A DNA stretch of 63,493 nt, from contig PSMW01000020.1 in the NCBI GenBank assembly GCA_040290295.1, positions 1-63,493 on the forward strand, read 5' to 3'. Shown piece by piece: positions 9,091 through 18,302 of this stretch (its first letter is position 1; each line of letters begins with the position of its first letter). The stretch is from CAADGV01 sp040290295. Lineage in GTDB: Bacteria; Bacteroidota; Ignavibacteria; UBA10030; UBA6906. The translations under genes were made by a program, and so were the position numbers. The notes under the pieces were generated by a model that worked only from the letters and a program-made list of their open reading frames with translations, was not told the origin of the DNA and made no database searches.

Positions 9091-9886
9091 ATGTCCTTTA
9101 CAGTCAAGTATCCCATCATTCCCCGTTACCTGACGTCGGGAACGAAGCGACGATCGGGAAAAGCCATCTCGCCCGCGGTCAAATTCATCGTGGCGCATGA
9201 CACCGGCAACCCAAACGGGACGGCGAACGGCAACGTGCAGTACTACGAACGTTCTCGCAACGACATCAGCGCTTCCGCGCATCTCTTTGTTGACGACCGT
9301 GAGATCATCGAGTGCGTGCCCGCGCTGACGGGACCCCCAGAAAGCGTGGCACGTGCTCTACGGCGCGCCGGCAGATAATTCTCTCTACGGCTTCGTCGCA
9401 AACGACACTGCCATCGGTCTCGAGTACTGTTACGGCACGAAGATCAACCCCGATGAAGCCTACATTCGCTATGTGTGGGTGATGGCGTTCACCTGCGAAA
9501 AGTTCTCGCTCGATCCCCGCAAAGCGATCGTAGGACATTTCTTTCTCGATCCACTCCGAAAGACCGATCCCGTGACAGGTCTTGCGCAGAGCCGCCGAAC
9601 CTACGAGCAGTTGCTGCGCGATGTGGTGGCGGAGTTTACTGCGTGCGGAGGTGTGCTGCCGGGTACGCCGAAGCTACCCCAAAAAGGAACCCTGACCGTG
9701 ATATCGAAGCTGAACATTCGCGGCAACTCGCCCAGCACACGCTCCCCTCTTGTACGCGCGGTAGCGGTCGGAACCCAACTCAAGTACATTGCCCGCATCA
9801 ACGACGGCGAGCCGGTCAACGGGAATCCAGTCTGGTATAAACTCGAGGACGGAAATTATTGCTGGAGTGGGGGAGTGAGCGCTTAA
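9091..9886 (+). CDS. N-acetylmuramoyl-L-alanine amidase with SH3-like domain, frameshifted
   Basis: An excellent AAAGGAGG precedes the ATG at 9091. The N-terminal frame (FIVAHDTGNP, HLFVDDREIIECVP) and the second frame (AWHVLYGAP, IGLEYCYG, KAIVGHFFLDPLRKTDP) together form an Amidase_2-type fold. Zinc-ligand-like histidines sit at VAHDTG and VGHF. One extra C in the CCCCC run at 9334-9338 explains the break (796 bases, one too many). The C-terminal 60 residues (KLNIRGNSPSTRS... NPVWYKLEDGNYCWSGG) are an SH3b-type domain. The family cleaves the amide bond between muramic acid and the stem peptide. No signal peptide is seen, so export would need lysis or a dedicated secretion route. Confidence 0.75.
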
Positions 9887-10008
9887 CGCTGTGCTCGAAG
9901 CGCTGTGTGCGAAGCTTCGGGGTTGTCCTGTCCAGCACCATCGGCGAGCCTCGTTTCAGGTGGTGAAGGTTTGCCTCACCCTACACAAACAACGAGAGGA
10001 GGTACGTC

Positions 10009-10723
10009 ATGGGCTTCTGGTCATCGCTCAAAAACAAAATCAAAAAGGTCGCGAAGAAAGTGTGGCGCGGTCAAGGCTGTCGTTCGTATCGTCGTGCGGA
10101 TCGTCGTGACGATCGTCGGCTTGGCATTGGGCATCTTCGATTTCCTCTTGGGATTTCTGGCGTGGCCCCCGAAGAAGTTGCGACTCCACATCATCATCCT
10201 ATCGGATCAGGGCAAGCCTCTCGTCCAGCCTGCCGACCTCACGCGTGCAGTCGACTTCGCGAAAAAGACGCTCAAGGATCGCTTCAACGTCAAGCTGGTG
10301 CCGTACAGCAAGGATTTCGTCGAGGTCATGAGTGAGAAAGTTCCTGCCCGCGCACTCACCGTTCATTGCGATGCAGGTGCTTTCAAGGAAGAATTTGGAG
10401 AAGCGGGCGAGTTCTTTTCGAGCCACCTTGCAGGATGGAACGCCATACCCGTCTCCCTCAGGTTCCCGATTACCGCTTTCATCGTGAAAGAGATCGTCGG
10501 CAAGATCGGCTGCTCGCTCGGTCCCCTTTCGGACTACATCACCGTGGATGTGGACGGGGTCAAAAGCCAGAGCACGCTCGTCCATGAGATCGGGCATGCA
10601 TGTAGTCTCTGGCACTCTCAGTCGAAAGGCAATCTGATGTGGTCCAACGACGATCGTGGAAATGGCGTGAAGTGGTTTCAGAAAAACCTTTTACGTAGCT
10701 CGCGCCACGTCATGTATTGGTGA
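10009..10723 (+). CDS. Metzincin-type zinc metalloprotease with cationic membrane helix, frameshifted
   Basis: GAGGAGGT upstream supports the ATG at 10009. The start reads MGFWSSLKNKIKKVAKKVWR. After one surplus base at about 10066-10070 it continues as VKAVVRIVVRIVVTIVGLAL in the second frame (715 bases, one too many). A strongly cationic amphipathic helix thus leads into a hydrophobic hairpin, followed by a soluble domain ending in LVHEIGHACSLWH (10583-10615). This is a zinc site of the HExxHxxxxxH metzincin type, with Ser where Gly is usual. Residues after it (GNLMW, compare the metzincin Met-turn) also fit. There is no signal peptide. Substrate unknown. The open frame extends upstream to 9905, but that part lacks a ribosome site and is not protein-like. 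Confidence 0.7.
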
Positions 10724-10794
10724 TGTGAGAGATGACCACTGGGCGTGGGTGTGTGGGCATCGACTCGCGCAGCCTCTGGCCGGATCGCTTCGCA

Positions 10795-13487
10795 TCAGCG
10801 TCGTCGTTTTCCTTCTTCTTTCATTCGAGGTTGCAAGAGTTTGGCGATCAAGCCAGTCCAGCCTGTTTGATGCGAGGCGCCGGCACCGCGCCCCGTGTCG
10901 CCGTCGAAGTATTCGTGGAAGAAGAGGTAGTCGCGAAAGTGCACGTCGCGTTGAAAGGTCTCGTTCGTGCCAAACAGTGCTCGCCGACCGGTTTCATCCC
11001 GCAGGAAAAGTTGCGCGAGGCGTCGCGACAATTCGTCGGCGACGTCGTTGATGGTCATGAAGTTCTTCGAGCCGGTAGGGCACTCGACTGTGAAGTCATC
11101 GCCGTAATAGTGGTGAAACTTTTGCAGCGACTCGATGATGAGGAAGTTGACCGGGAACCATATCGGTCCGCGCCAATTGGAGTTGCCGCCGTACAAACCC
11201 GTATCGGATTCGGCGGGAGTGTATTCGACGCGGAAGACGGTTCCATTCACGTGGAATTCGTACGGCTGATGTTTGTGAATCTTGGAAAGCGCTCGGACGC
11301 CATAGTCCGAAAGAAATTCCGTTTCGTCCAACATGCGGCGCAACAAGCACTTCATTCGATGTCCTCGCAAGAGCGAGAGCAGCCGCCGCTCGCCCAGTCC
11401 CGGCTCTTGCCATCGCGAAACCATCGCAGCGAGATCCTTTCGGTAATTGAGAAACCAATCCATGTGTCGCTTGAAATCGGGAAACTGTTCGATGAAATCC
11501 GGCTCGATGGTCTCGACGGCGAAGAGCGGAATCAACCCGACCATCGAGCGGACGCGTAGCGGTATGCACTTGCCGTCGGGCAGATGCAGGACATCGTAGT
11601 AGAACCCGTCTTGCCTGTCCCATAATTCGATTNNNNNNNNNNNNNNNNNNNNNNNNNNNNNNNNNNNNNNNNNNNNNNNNNNNNNNNNNNNNNNNNNNNN
11701 NNCTTGACCGCTGCCAATTCGAGAGCGATGCGCATGAGGTTGAGTGAGTACATCGCCATCCAGCTTGTACCGTCCGCTTGCTCGATGCGTCCGCCTGTCG
11801 GCAAAGGTGCGCTACGATCGAACACGCCGATGTTGTCGAGTCCGAGGAACCCGCCTTGAAATATGTTATGCCCTTCGGTGTCCTTTCGGTTGACCCACCA
11901 GGTGAAGTTCAGCAGCAACTTATGAAAGACGCGTTCGAGGAAATCGGTGTCTCCTTTACCCCCGTTGTGTTTTTGATCGATCTTGTACACACGCCACGTT
12001 GCCCATGCATGCACGGGCGGATTGACGTCGCTGAACGACCATTCATAGGCGGGGAGTTGTCCGTTGGGATGCATGTAGGATTCACGCGTGAGCAACACTA
12101 ACTGTTCTTTGGCAAAATCGGGATCGACCATGGCGAGCGGTATGCAGTGGAAGGCGAGATCCCACGCCGCGTACCATGGATATTCCCACTTGTCGGGCAT
12201 CGAAAGAATAGCGGCGTTGTTGAGATGCTTCCAATCCTTATTACGACCATGGTGTCGCTGAGGTGGCGGTGGCGGCTGCGCGGGATCGCCGTTGAGCCAT
12301 TGCATGACGTCGTAGTAGTAGAACTGTTTCGACCAAAGCATGCCGGCAAGCGCCTGACGCTGAACCATGCGGGCATCGGCATCGGCGATGGGTGCCTGTA
12401 ACTCAGCGTAGTACGCGTCCGCCTCCATCACGCGTGCGGCAACGATGGCATCGAAATCGGCGAACGGCAGCGAGTGCCGCGTATCGGAGAGACGGACACG
12501 CACGGTAAGAGAGCCGCCTGCGGGAATCTCTCCTCGATAGATACCGGCCGCCTTTGTGCCCTTGCCTTCATGGTTCACCGCGTGCTTCTCCCCGAGAACG
12601 ATGTAGTCGTTGATGCCGTCTTTGAAGAAGCGTCCGTTGCTTTCAACGTTGTACAGGCGTCGAGTGTTGTTTTCGTTCTCACAAAACAACATTTCATCGC
12701 ACGCGTCGAACCACACCCAGCGTGGTCCGCCCAAACCTGCGTGCCGTATCTCGACAGTGTGGTGATCGAGAGCGTGCATCACGGGCTTCGAACTATCGTA
12801 GCCCCATGCCCACGTGTTCCGGAACCAAACATGAGGAAGTATCACCAGCGGCGCGGCTTTCGACCCGCGATTGTACGCTGTGACCTTCATGAGAATGTCT
12901 TCCGGCGAGGCTTTCGCATATTCGACGAACACATCGAAATATCGGTCTTCGTCGAACACACCTGTTCCGATAAGTTCGAACTCCGGTTGCATCTTGTTGC
13001 GGCGACGGTTCTCCTCCACGAGTCGTGCATAAGGAAACGCTGCGTGGGGATATTTATAGAGCATCTTCATGTAGGAGTGCGTCGGCGTGCTGTCCAGATA
13101 GTAGTAGTATTCCTTTACGTCCTCACCGTGGTTTCCTTCGGTGCCCGTCAATCCGAAGAGGCGTTCTTTTAGAAAGCTATCGTGCGTGTTCCAAAGTGCA
13201 AGCGCAAGACACACCAACTGGTATTCGTCGGAAACGCCGGCGAGTCCTTCTTCTCCCCAACGATATGCTTTGCTGCGCGCATCGCTGTGCGATGTGGAGT
13301 TCCACGCATCACCGTTCGGCGAGTAGTCCTCCCGGACGGTTCCCCATTGTCGCTCGGTGAGGTAGGGGCCCCAGCGTTTCCAGGCAGCCTCACAGCGACG
13401 GGCTTGGAGGAGGCGGTGTTTCTCGATGTTCATTCCTTCGTTCCGCTTGCTGTGTCGCTCCACTTCGGCAGTGGTGGGATCGTCCAC
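10795..13487 (-). CDS. MGH1/GH63-type glucosidase, interrupted by an assembly gap
   Basis: About 895 aa. The N-terminal half runs from 13487 (GTG) to 11703; an ATG at 13433 (MNIEKHRLLQARRCEAAW) is an equally good start. After the 70-base N run the frame resumes (IELWDRQDGFYYDV, 11632) and continues to 10795. The N-terminal part is a beta-sandwich (ERLFGLTGTEGNHGEDVKEY). The C-terminal part is an (alpha/alpha)6 barrel with KWEYPWYAAWDLAFH, QGGFLGLDNIGVFDRS and GGNSNWRGPIWFPVN, blocks typical of MGH1-like/GH63 alpha-glucosidases. The tryptophan- and acid-rich WDLAFH and NSNWRGP segments probably line the active site. There is no signal peptide, so it is likely cytoplasmic. Specific substrate (glycosylglycerate, mannosylglycerate or trehalose-like) cannot be told from sequence alone. 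Confidence 0.85.
11633..11702. other. Assembly gap (70 N)
   Basis: The gap lies within the glucosidase gene. The coding sequence continues on both sides, in different frames, so the gap length is approximate. Confidence 0.95.
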
Positions 13488-13594
13488 CCCAAAGCCGGAG
13501 TGTACGTTTTCATTTCATAAACAGTCTTCACGGGCGGCAATAACGAAGAAAGGAATGATAAAAGCAATGAGGATGATCGCTCGCGTTGTCCCAA

Positions 13595-15889
13595 CTAATC
13601 GGGCGTTGCCGCCGGTAGAGCCACACTCTGCTTTCCTAAGCTCAAGGTATCCATCGGACACACCGTAACGCAGATGCCGCACCCGATGCACGAACTGGTG
13701 GCATTGTCCAACTGCTCTTGTTTCAGAGCGTAGCTCATCACGTCGATACCGACTTGACAATTGTGCGAGCACTCATTGCACGCGATACATTTGTCGTTTG
13801 CTACGATCTTGAAGCGGCTCCACTTCCACTTTGCAAACAATGTCGATTCGAATTGCATGAGCTTCGCAAGCGGGCACCAGTAGCGGCACCATACTTTTCC
13901 TCCGAGGAACGGATAGAGCGTCACAGGCAAGATGCCGACCATCCACACATCGGCATAGAGGCGGTACAAGCGCAGCCCGAGTTCCGCCGGTCCGGCAAAG
14001 ACTGCATAGAGATCTTTCAGGAGGACGAATGCGGTAATGGCTGTTGCTGCAATCAGCACGGCAGTTCCCATCCATTCCCACCTGATGGATGCTCTTCCTT
14101 TCGGTGCGAGATGCCGCCAGCGATCGCCGAACGTTTCTGCCAAGCCGCCGCATCCGCAGATCCATGAACAATAGCGCTTCCCGAAAAAGAGAACGAAGAT
14201 CGGGATGATCACGAACGTGAGCACGACTCCCCACACAACCCACACGTGATGCGGGTTGTAGAAGAAGGTGTAGAAGAACAGCGGCCACGCGTACACGATG
14301 CCGTAACTCCGCCACGCTTGCTGTGCGAACGTCGGATCGTTTGCCAACCGTTCGCCGATCCATTGATGTTGAACGGCTTGGTGAAGCAAGAACTCCGGAA
14401 TCAGAAAAAAGAAAATCCATTGGAAGCTAAGCAGACTCACGTATCGCCAGATTTGAAACTTGTCCTTGCGGTCGAACCCCCATCGCTTCATCGCTTGCAA
14501 ACCGAAGATCGTCATCAGCGCGGTGTACATGACGGTGTACCAGAAGGACCAAGGGCGATCGAAGAATGAAAGCAACGCGTAGGCCCAGTGGGTGTAGGGC
14601 CAGAACTCGTCGCCCTTGCCGAGCTTGGCGCCGTACACCGTGTACCAGACCAAGAACGAACTACCGAGCCAAGCAAACCGATCTCCTTTGATGCCGAAGC
14701 GGATCAGGCTTGCCATCGAAGCAGCCCAGATGAACGCACCAAGCCAAGTAGGAGCGTGCTCGAGCAGAGCGATGCCGGTTTTGCCGCCGAACACCCACAA
14801 TCCGAAGAAACCAAAGAGCACGGCAGCAGCCGATCGCACGATGCTTCCTTCCCATTCATTTTCCATCTTGATGCCGAGCGATTTGAGAAACTCTCTCGGC
14901 ACATCGGCGCCGATGAGGACGAACGCATGATCGTAGGGAAGGCGAAGTGTTTCGGCTTTTGCACCACGCTCGACCCGCAAGGTCACTTCCTTCTGGCCAA
15001 ACTCCGTCACTGTGGTGTGAAGGAGCGGCACGATACGTCCCGATGCAATAGCAGCGTTCAGTTTGCGCTCGTTGTCCTTGAAGATGCGGCTGAACTCCGT
15101 CCCGCGGTAGGAAAGATACACCTTGTTCTGCTCGCTGAGCGTGATGGCTGCTTCGACTGCGCTGTTGCCTCCACCGACGACGAGCTCGTTCTCGTTTTTG
15201 TACTTGCGTGGAGCATAGAGTCGGTGGTACACATGTTCTCGATCCTCTCCCTTCACGTTCAACTTGCGCGGGTTGCCGCGCTGCCCGGTGGCAAGCACAA
15301 CACGTTTGGCGCGGTACGTCGCCTTCGGCGTAAATACGTGAAAGATGCCGTCTCGTTTTTCCACCTTCTCGACCGGCTCCATGGTGTGAATCTTCAAACC
15401 ATGCTGTTCGACGATTTGATGCCAGCGTGCAATCAAGTCCTTCTTCACCGTACCGTCGAGCCACAGCTTGCCTTTGGGCGGTTGTGCGTCCGGTTCGGCG
15501 TACACGTATTTTCCTTTCGGAAAATTCTCGATCGTGTTGGCGATGCGCTCCTTTTCGAGAAGCAGAGAGCGCATGCCGCGTTCGTGCGCTTGCAACGCGG
15601 CGTTGAGACCGGCGGCCCCCGCTCCGATAATGAGCACGTCCAACAGATTGGGGTCGTCACCGCCGATGGCATTCGGCAGAGAAGCGATGTGTTCGATCAC
15701 GTCGTGACCTTGCGCCATTGCATACTTGATAACAGGTGCCCCGGCAAGATCGCCGATGATGAACAAACCGGAAATGTTGCTCTCGTTGTGCTTGCGGAGA
15801 TACGGTCGTTCGTTAGTGCTGCTTCCCGATCGGAGGATGCCGACGAACCACTCGCGCATTGCGCGGAGCACTGTGGTGAAGTGTTTCAT
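13595..15889 (-). CDS. TrxR-like flavoprotein fused to NapH-like iron-sulfur membrane protein
   Basis: 764 aa from ATG 15889; the frame stays open upstream, but only as antisense of the next gene. Residues 38-68 (SNISGLFIIGDLAGAPVIKY) are a TrxR-type FAD-tail motif. Residues 84-345 hold an FAD Rossmann motif IIGAGAAG (87-94) and a second nucleotide motif VVGGGNSA (237-244). Residues 350-670 contain about seven membrane helices with CSWICGCGG (574-582) and CRYWCP (668-673), as in NapH/NosR/RdxA. Two 4Fe-4S motifs follow: CIACNECSHNC (701-711) and CIGCGICVTVC (734-744). No CxxC disulfide pair is visible in the flavin part, so it is not a classical thioredoxin reductase. Likely role: NAD(P)H-to-membrane or quinol electron transfer through FeS clusters (inference). 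Confidence 0.85.
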   Translation of the reverse strand: MKHFTTVLRAMREWFVGILRSGSSTNERPYLRKHNESNISGLFIIGDLAGAPVIKYAMAQGHDVIEHIASLPNAIGGDDPNLLDVLIIGAGAAGLNAALQAHERGMRSLLLEKERIANTIENFPKGKYVYAEPDAQPPKGKLWLDGTVKKDLIARWHQIVEQHGLKIHTMEPVEKVEKRDGIFHVFTPKATYRAKRVVLATGQRGNPRKLNVKGEDREHVYHRLYAPRKYKNENELVVGGGNSAVEAAITLSEQNKVYLSYRGTEFSRIFKDNERKLNAAIASGRIVPLLHTTVTEFGQKEVTLRVERGAKAETLRLPYDHAFVLIGADVPREFLKSLGIKMENEWEGSIVRSAAAVLFGFFGLWVFGGKTGIALLEHAPTWLGAFIWAASMASLIRFGIKGDRFAWLGSSFLVWYTVYGAKLGKGDEFWPYTHWAYALLSFFDRPWSFWYTVMYTALMTIFGLQAMKRWGFDRKDKFQIWRYVSLLSFQWIFFFLIPEFLLHQAVQHQWIGERLANDPTFAQQAWRSYGIVYAWPLFFYTFFYNPHHVWVVWGVVLTFVIIPIFVLFFGKRYCSWICGCGGLAETFGDRWRHLAPKGRASIRWEWMGTAVLIAATAITAFVLLKDLYAVFAGPAELGLRLYRLYADVWMVGILPVTLYPFLGGKVWCRYWCPLAKLMQFESTLFAKWKWSRFKIVANDKCIACNECSHNCQVGIDVMSYALKQEQLDNATSSCIGCGICVTVCPMDTLSLGKQSVALPAATPD

Positions 15890-16006
15890 CTCAGCGTACC
15901 CGTTTTGCTTCTGACTGGACGCTTGGTGAGAGACGAGCGCCGCAGGAAATGCATCGCTCTGCGGAAGGATGGTTGCTCGCTCCGCATGTGTCGCACAACA
16001 TCGGTG

Positions 16007-16804
16007 CTGCGGTTGCAGGAGATCGCGGCGGCCCTCTTCAAGAAGTACCTGGACCGCTACTACAAGTTCAGGAAGCAGGAATTCGAGGGCCGCCACCTGG
16101 AGTACCGGGAGCTGTCCGAGGACGATCCCAACTTCATCAACGAGTACCGGCTGCTCATCGAGCAGTCGCGCGAGGACATCCTCCAGAAGCTGGAGGAGAT
16201 CAAGGGGCTCATCGAGGCGGGCAAGCTGCGGAACGTGGAGTTCCAGTCCCTGCACGCCATTGCCTTCGGGCGCCATCTCTACGAGCCGCTCATCTACGTC
16301 GGTAACGACCTGATCGAGGTCAAGCCAGTGGTGCTGGAGAACGAGGGCGAGCGCGATTTCGTCTTGGACCTGCAAGCATTCTGCGAGGCTAAGAATGAGT
16401 CCCTCAAGGGCAAGGAGCTCTACCTGCTCCGCAACATGAGTCGCGGTCGCGGCATCGGCTTCTTCGAGGCGGGCAACTTCTACCCCGACTTCATACTCTG
16501 GCTGCTGGCCGGCGACCGCCAGTACGTGAGCTTCATCGACCCCAAGGGACTGCGGAATCTGGAGGGACCGGAAGACCCGAAGATTCGATTCCACGTGACG
16601 ATCAAGGACCTGGAGCGCCAGCTCGGCGATCCGGCGGTCGTCCTGAATTCCTTCATCGTCTCCAACACACGGGCCCCGGAGGTCGCCTGGTGGGACGACG
16701 GGATGACAAAGGACGAGTTCGATGCGCGGAACGTGCTCTTCCAGCGGGAAGACCGGGCGACCTACATCGAGAAGCTATTGGGGAAGGTGGCAACCGGAGG
16801 ATGA
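16007..16804 (+). pseudogene. C-terminal fragment of a restriction-type helicase/nuclease (GC-rich, foreign)
   Basis: The frame is protein-like from about 16007 (LRLQEIAAALFKKYLDRYYK) to the stop at 16804. It includes LYLLRNMSRGRGIGFFEAG, FYPDFILWLLAGDRQYVSF and IDPKG. The D-FILW...FIDPKG arrangement resembles the PD-(D/E)xK nuclease end of large restriction or DEAD-box helicase-nuclease proteins (type III Res-like). All helicase motifs are missing. Third codon positions are almost all G or C, unlike the neighbouring genes. The start is cut at the join with the flavoprotein region. It reads as the tail of a gene from another organism or a foreign island. Confidence 0.55.
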
Positions 16805-16919
16805 AAGGCTTGGCTCACCCGTCCCCGCAGCGCGCCGGTGGGGGCCTTTCAGCAGAAGACGCCGGAATGGCCGCAGACGCAATTCAGGATGATGACGGGA
16901 GGTATTGTCAAGAGTTGTG

Positions 16920-16941
16920 NNNNNNNNNNNNNNNNNNNNNN
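16920..16941. other. Assembly gap (22 N)
   Basis: The gap separates two GC-rich fragments that belong to different restriction proteins. It therefore bridges sequence of unknown length. Confidence 0.95.
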
Positions 16942-17189
16942 CCAACGACAGCGCCGTTCAGGTGCTCGGCGACGAGACGCTCCGTGCGATCGCGCGCGAA
17001 CTCGTGAACACGGTGCGGGCGAACGCCACCATCGATTGGACCCTGCGCGAGAACGTTCGAGCTCAGCTTCGGGTGCTCGTCAAGCGCATCCTGCGCAAGC
17101 ACGGTTACCCGCCCGACAAACAGGAGAAGGCCACGCAGACGGTGCTGGAGCAAGCGGAGGTACTCTCGGCGCAGTTGGCGGCGGCGTGA
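16942..17189 (+). pseudogene. hsdR: C-terminus of a type I restriction enzyme R subunit (DUF3387)
   Basis: Directly after the gap the frame reads NDSAVQVLGDETLRAIAREL, then ATIDWTLRENVRAQLRVLVK, then ILRKHGYPPDKQEKA, and stops at 17187-17189. This is the highly conserved C-terminal DUF3387 block of HsdR, which contacts the methylase core in type I restriction enzymes. No nuclease, helicase, hsdM or hsdS sequence is present. Composition is GC-rich like the preceding fragment. A non-functional tail, most likely part of a chimeric contig. Confidence 0.75.
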
Positions 17190-17233
17190 AGCGGGCGTCT
17201 AACAACAGCATGCGTTTGGAGCGAAACTCATAA

Positions 17234-17623
17234 CTCAGCGGCACACCGCGGGGCGAAGTTGATGTCGTTACCTTCAGACTTCTCGGACAGCCCTTCATGG
17301 CAATCAGTGCCGGACCGCTGTTCAAATTCAATGAAGCGATTTCCTTCATCGTGTATTGCGACACGCAGAAAGAGATTGACTACTACTGGAAGAAACTCTC
17401 CGCCGTGCCCGAAGCGGAACAATGCGGCTGGTTGAAAGACAAGTACGGCCTCTCGTGGCAGATCGTCCCGAGCATCATGGACAAGATGATGACAAAGGGA
17501 AGGAAACAGCAAATCGATCGCTCGACACAAGCATTCCTCCCTATGAAGAAACTCGTCATCGCCGATCTCGAAAGAGCGTACCAGAACCAAACATCCCCCA
17601 GAACCAAGAGAGGAAACCGATGA
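17234..17623 (+). pseudogene. VOC/PhnB-like protein lacking its N-terminus
   Basis: The frame opens after a TAA at 17231 and reads GEVDVVTFRLLGQPFMAISA, then FKFNEAISFIVYCDTQKEID, then CGWLKDKYGLSWQIVP. These are the hallmark blocks of PhnB/3-demethylubiquinone-methyltransferase-like VOC proteins. An ATG exists at 17297, but it lies inside the conserved LLGQPFMA motif. The normal first 40-50 residues (with FY...F) are missing because the sequence changes to the HsdR fragment at about 17220. The C-terminus (DLERAYQ plus a short basic tail) is complete. Confidence 0.65.
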
Positions 17624-17666
17624 AAGGCAAATACGTAGAAAGATGGCGCGCGAGGCGAGCGTTTAC

Positions 17667-17695
17667 TTTGCACTTTCCGACAATTTCACTATACT
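17667..17695 (+). promoter_or_regulatory. Candidate promoter for the BNR gene
   Basis: TTTGCA (17667-17672), 17 bases, TATACT (17690-17695). The ATG at 17732 follows about 30 bases after the expected start site, with an AGGAGA at 17721-17726. Confidence 0.5.
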
Positions 17696-17731
17696 ATATT
17701 GAGCGAGCAATCAACAAAAAAGGAGACATCG

Positions 17732-18229
17732 ATGAGCCGAGTTCGCGTACTGGTCGGGACGCGCAATGGTGCGTTCATTTTGACATCCGACGGGAAGCGC
17801 AAGCAATGGGAGGTTAACGGCCCGCACTTTGCCGGCTGGGAAATCTATCACATGAAGGGATCGCCCGCGGATCCAAACCGCATCTATGCGTCGCAGACCT
17901 CGAGCTGGTTCGGACAGGTCATCCAGCGCTCGGATGACGGCGGCAAGACGTGGAACCCGCCCGGAACAAAACCGGAAGACCTCGTCGGGCTCGACGGCAT
18001 GCCGAAAGGAACCAGCAACATGTTCGTGTACGACACCTCTCCGGAAACCGGAAAGCCGCTGACCACACACCAATGGTACGACGGCACGCAGCATCCGTGG
18101 GAGTTCAAGCCGCCGCACGCTCGCAAGTTGTCGCCGGAGCATGTTGCCGTTTCAACCCTGCCCTCTCTGGAAAGCCGGGGAACAATAGTCCCGGCACAAG
18201 TGCCAGTGCGCCGGTCTCACGAGCCGTGA
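17732..18229 (+). pseudogene. BNR/VPS10-type sialidase-like propeller protein, 3' truncated
   Basis: The start at 17732 follows AGGAGA and gives MSRVRVLVGTRNGAFILTS, the typical start of cytoplasmic WD40/YVTN/BNR-like proteins of about 360 aa. Blocks seen are GWEIYHMKGSPADPNRIYAS, IQRSDDGGKTWNPPG, and the family-typical PLTTHQWYDGTQHPWEFK. Directly after WEFK (about 18117) the sequence leaves the family and becomes unrelated intergenic-type DNA up to a chance stop at 18229. About two thirds of the protein is missing. The cut coincides with a change in base composition, so an assembly join is likely. Confidence 0.7.
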
Positions 18230-18302
18230 GACGTTTGGGGGCTTCAGTTTGTGAATGGAAATCGATTCTAGTCATATACAATAGTTTCCTACGGAGTTCA
18301 GC

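Noticed and set aside
9905..10008. Upstream extension of the metalloprotease frame
   Set aside because: The strong GAGGAGGT supports the ATG at 10009 in the other frame; the extension is Ser/Pro/Gly noise.
14588..16006. Rightward frame extending the nuclease fragment upstream
   Set aside because: This part is antisense to the flavoprotein gene and has no family blocks; protein-like sequence starts only at about 16007.
15890..16594. N-terminal extension of the flavoprotein frame (about 235 codons)
   Set aside because: It is antisense to the GC-rich nuclease fragment and is Leu/Glu/Val repeat-like. The Met at 15889 gives the family start.
16007..17189. A working restriction-modification system
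   Set aside because: Only two C-terminal pieces from different enzyme types are present; no methylase, specificity or helicase part.
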